In this document: positions 5,612 to 6,123 of the stretch, one piece after another | How the letters are laid out: each line of letters starts with the position of its first letter | How positions within the stretch are numbered: the first letter of the stretch is position 1 | Assembly: GCA_902795665.1 (NCBI GenBank) | Contig: CADBMA010000100.1 | Coordinates: 1-6,123, forward strand | Reading direction: 5' to 3' | Origin: an uncultured Rhodospirillales bacterium | Lineage (GTDB): Bacteria; Pseudomonadota; Alphaproteobacteria; RF32; CAG-239 | Length of the DNA stretch: 6,123 bases | Made by a program: the position numbers and the translations under genes | Notes under the pieces: model-generated | The model's input: only the letters and a program-made list of their open reading frames with translations | The model's database searches: none | Told to the model about the DNA's origin: nothing

Positions 5612-6123
5612 ATGAAGTACAAAGAAGCCGCTGGAAAAGAACTCAAATTCAGCCAGCATTACCGCGAAATGTGGCCTTTTGTAAAACCTTACTGGATAAG
5701 AGCACTTTTAGCCATCTTGATTTGCATACCTGTTGGCGCCCTAGATTCGGTTATTGCCCTCTCATTAAAACCTTACATGGATAATGTTTTGGTTGACAAG
5801 TCTGCAACTTCTCCGGTCTACATTCCGATTTTAATTGTTGCGTTCACCACTGTTCAGGGCTTTTTAAACTACACCGCAACTTATCTCAACACATGGGTTG
5901 GCACCAAAATCAATCATGATTTGAAGCGTGCGCTTTTTCGCAAATTAATGATGTTTGAATCTTCTTTTTACGACACCAACGCTTCCGGTTATATCATTCA
6001 GCGTTTTACCAGTGATGCGGACACAGCCTGCACCGGATTGTTGGACAATTTAAAGCTTTTTGTTTCCCGATTCTTTTCTTCGGTTTCGCTTATTGCCGTT
6101 CTCATTTACAACTCGTGGCAGTT
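5612..6123 (+). CDS. msbA: MsbA-like lipid-exporting ABC transporter, N-terminal part (runs off window)
   Basis: The first 170 codons are present, with no stop before the window edge. The protein is the start of a type IV ABC exporter transmembrane domain. A cytoplasmic elbow segment (YREMWPFVKPYW, 17-28) leads into TM1 (about 31-52), then TM2 (70-93) and TM3 (149-168). Between TM2 and TM3 lies the coupling region typical of MsbA-type half-transporters: LKRALFRKLMMFESSFYD (104-121) followed by SGYIIQRFTSDAD (125-137), corresponding to the usual FxxLxxxxxxFFD...G...SRxxxD pattern. The ATP-binding domain is beyond the window. MsbA flips lipid A-core across the inner membrane; the assignment to MsbA rather than another multidrug-type half-transporter is inferred from similarity and envelope context. 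Start ATG 5612 has AGGA (5600-5603) eight bases upstream, overlapping the stop of the DUF1294 gene, which implies coupled translation. Confidence 0.8.
   Translation, partial: MKYKEAAGKELKFSQHYREMWPFVKPYWIRALLAILICIPVGALDSVIALSLKPYMDNVLVDKSATSPVYIPILIVAFTTVQGFLNYTATYLNTWVGTKINHDLKRALFRKLMMFESSFYDTNASGYIIQRFTSDADTACTGLLDNLKLFVSRFFSSVSLIAVLIYNSWQ

Noticed and set aside
5415..5615. Alternative-phase open frame inside the DUF1294 gene
   Set aside because: It lies within the conserved DUF1294 signature region in another phase and has no start signal.
1..6123. tRNA, rRNA, riboswitch, CRISPR array, insertion sequence or phage integration signs
   Set aside because: I found no cloverleaf-like segment, regularly spaced repeats, transposase or integrase motifs, or terminal inverted repeats with target duplications; composition looks even across the window.

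Overview
The window looks like a piece of chromosome from an AT-rich Gram-negative bacterium. It holds a porin with signal peptide and C-terminal Phe, an outer-membrane lipoprotein and an MsbA-type lipid flippase. An alphaproteobacterium is my best guess, possibly an uncultured host-associated Rhodospirillales-like lineage. That guess rests on an OmpR-type regulator beside exonuclease III, whose DNA-binding half resembles alphaproteobacterial proteins I remember; no search was run. I see no mobile element, tRNA, rRNA or CRISPR array. The strand changes often and transcription units are short (one or two genes).

Layout. (1) 1-363, +: the 3' end of an exonuclease III gene (xthA). It converges on and overlaps by 12 bp (2) a leftward two-gene unit, 2098-352: an outer-membrane porin followed 10 bp later by an OmpR-type response regulator with an eroded receiver domain. 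The two convergent stop codons are the two ends of a perfect 12-bp palindrome. (3) A 145-bp divergent spacer (2099-2243) carries a promoter in each direction. (4) 2244-2465, +: a 73-aa acidic coiled-coil protein with its own promoter and a strong intrinsic terminator (2481-2512). (5) 2572-3339, +: an unrecognised 255-aa protein with a plausible promoter just after that terminator. (6) 5009-3346, -: a two-gene envelope operon, a lipoprotein followed through a TGATG overlap by a secreted 346-aa protein. Their C-terminal parts look like versions of the same domain, possibly LpoB/CsgG-like. (7) 5010-5145: a divergent promoter region with a 7-bp inverted repeat placed between the two -35 boxes. (8) 5146-6123, +: a DUF1294 membrane protein followed by the start of an MsbA-like ABC transporter, which runs off the window.

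The main theme is the cell envelope: porin, lipoprotein pair, inner-membrane DUF1294 protein and lipid flippase. The most notable points are the regulator whose receiver has lost its acidic pair and is shortened, the duplicated-domain envelope pair, the palindrome shared by two stop codons, and the symmetric operator-like repeat between divergent promoters. I do not see clear evidence of a wholly new multi-gene system. The envelope pair at 3346-5009 is the best candidate for something undescribed.
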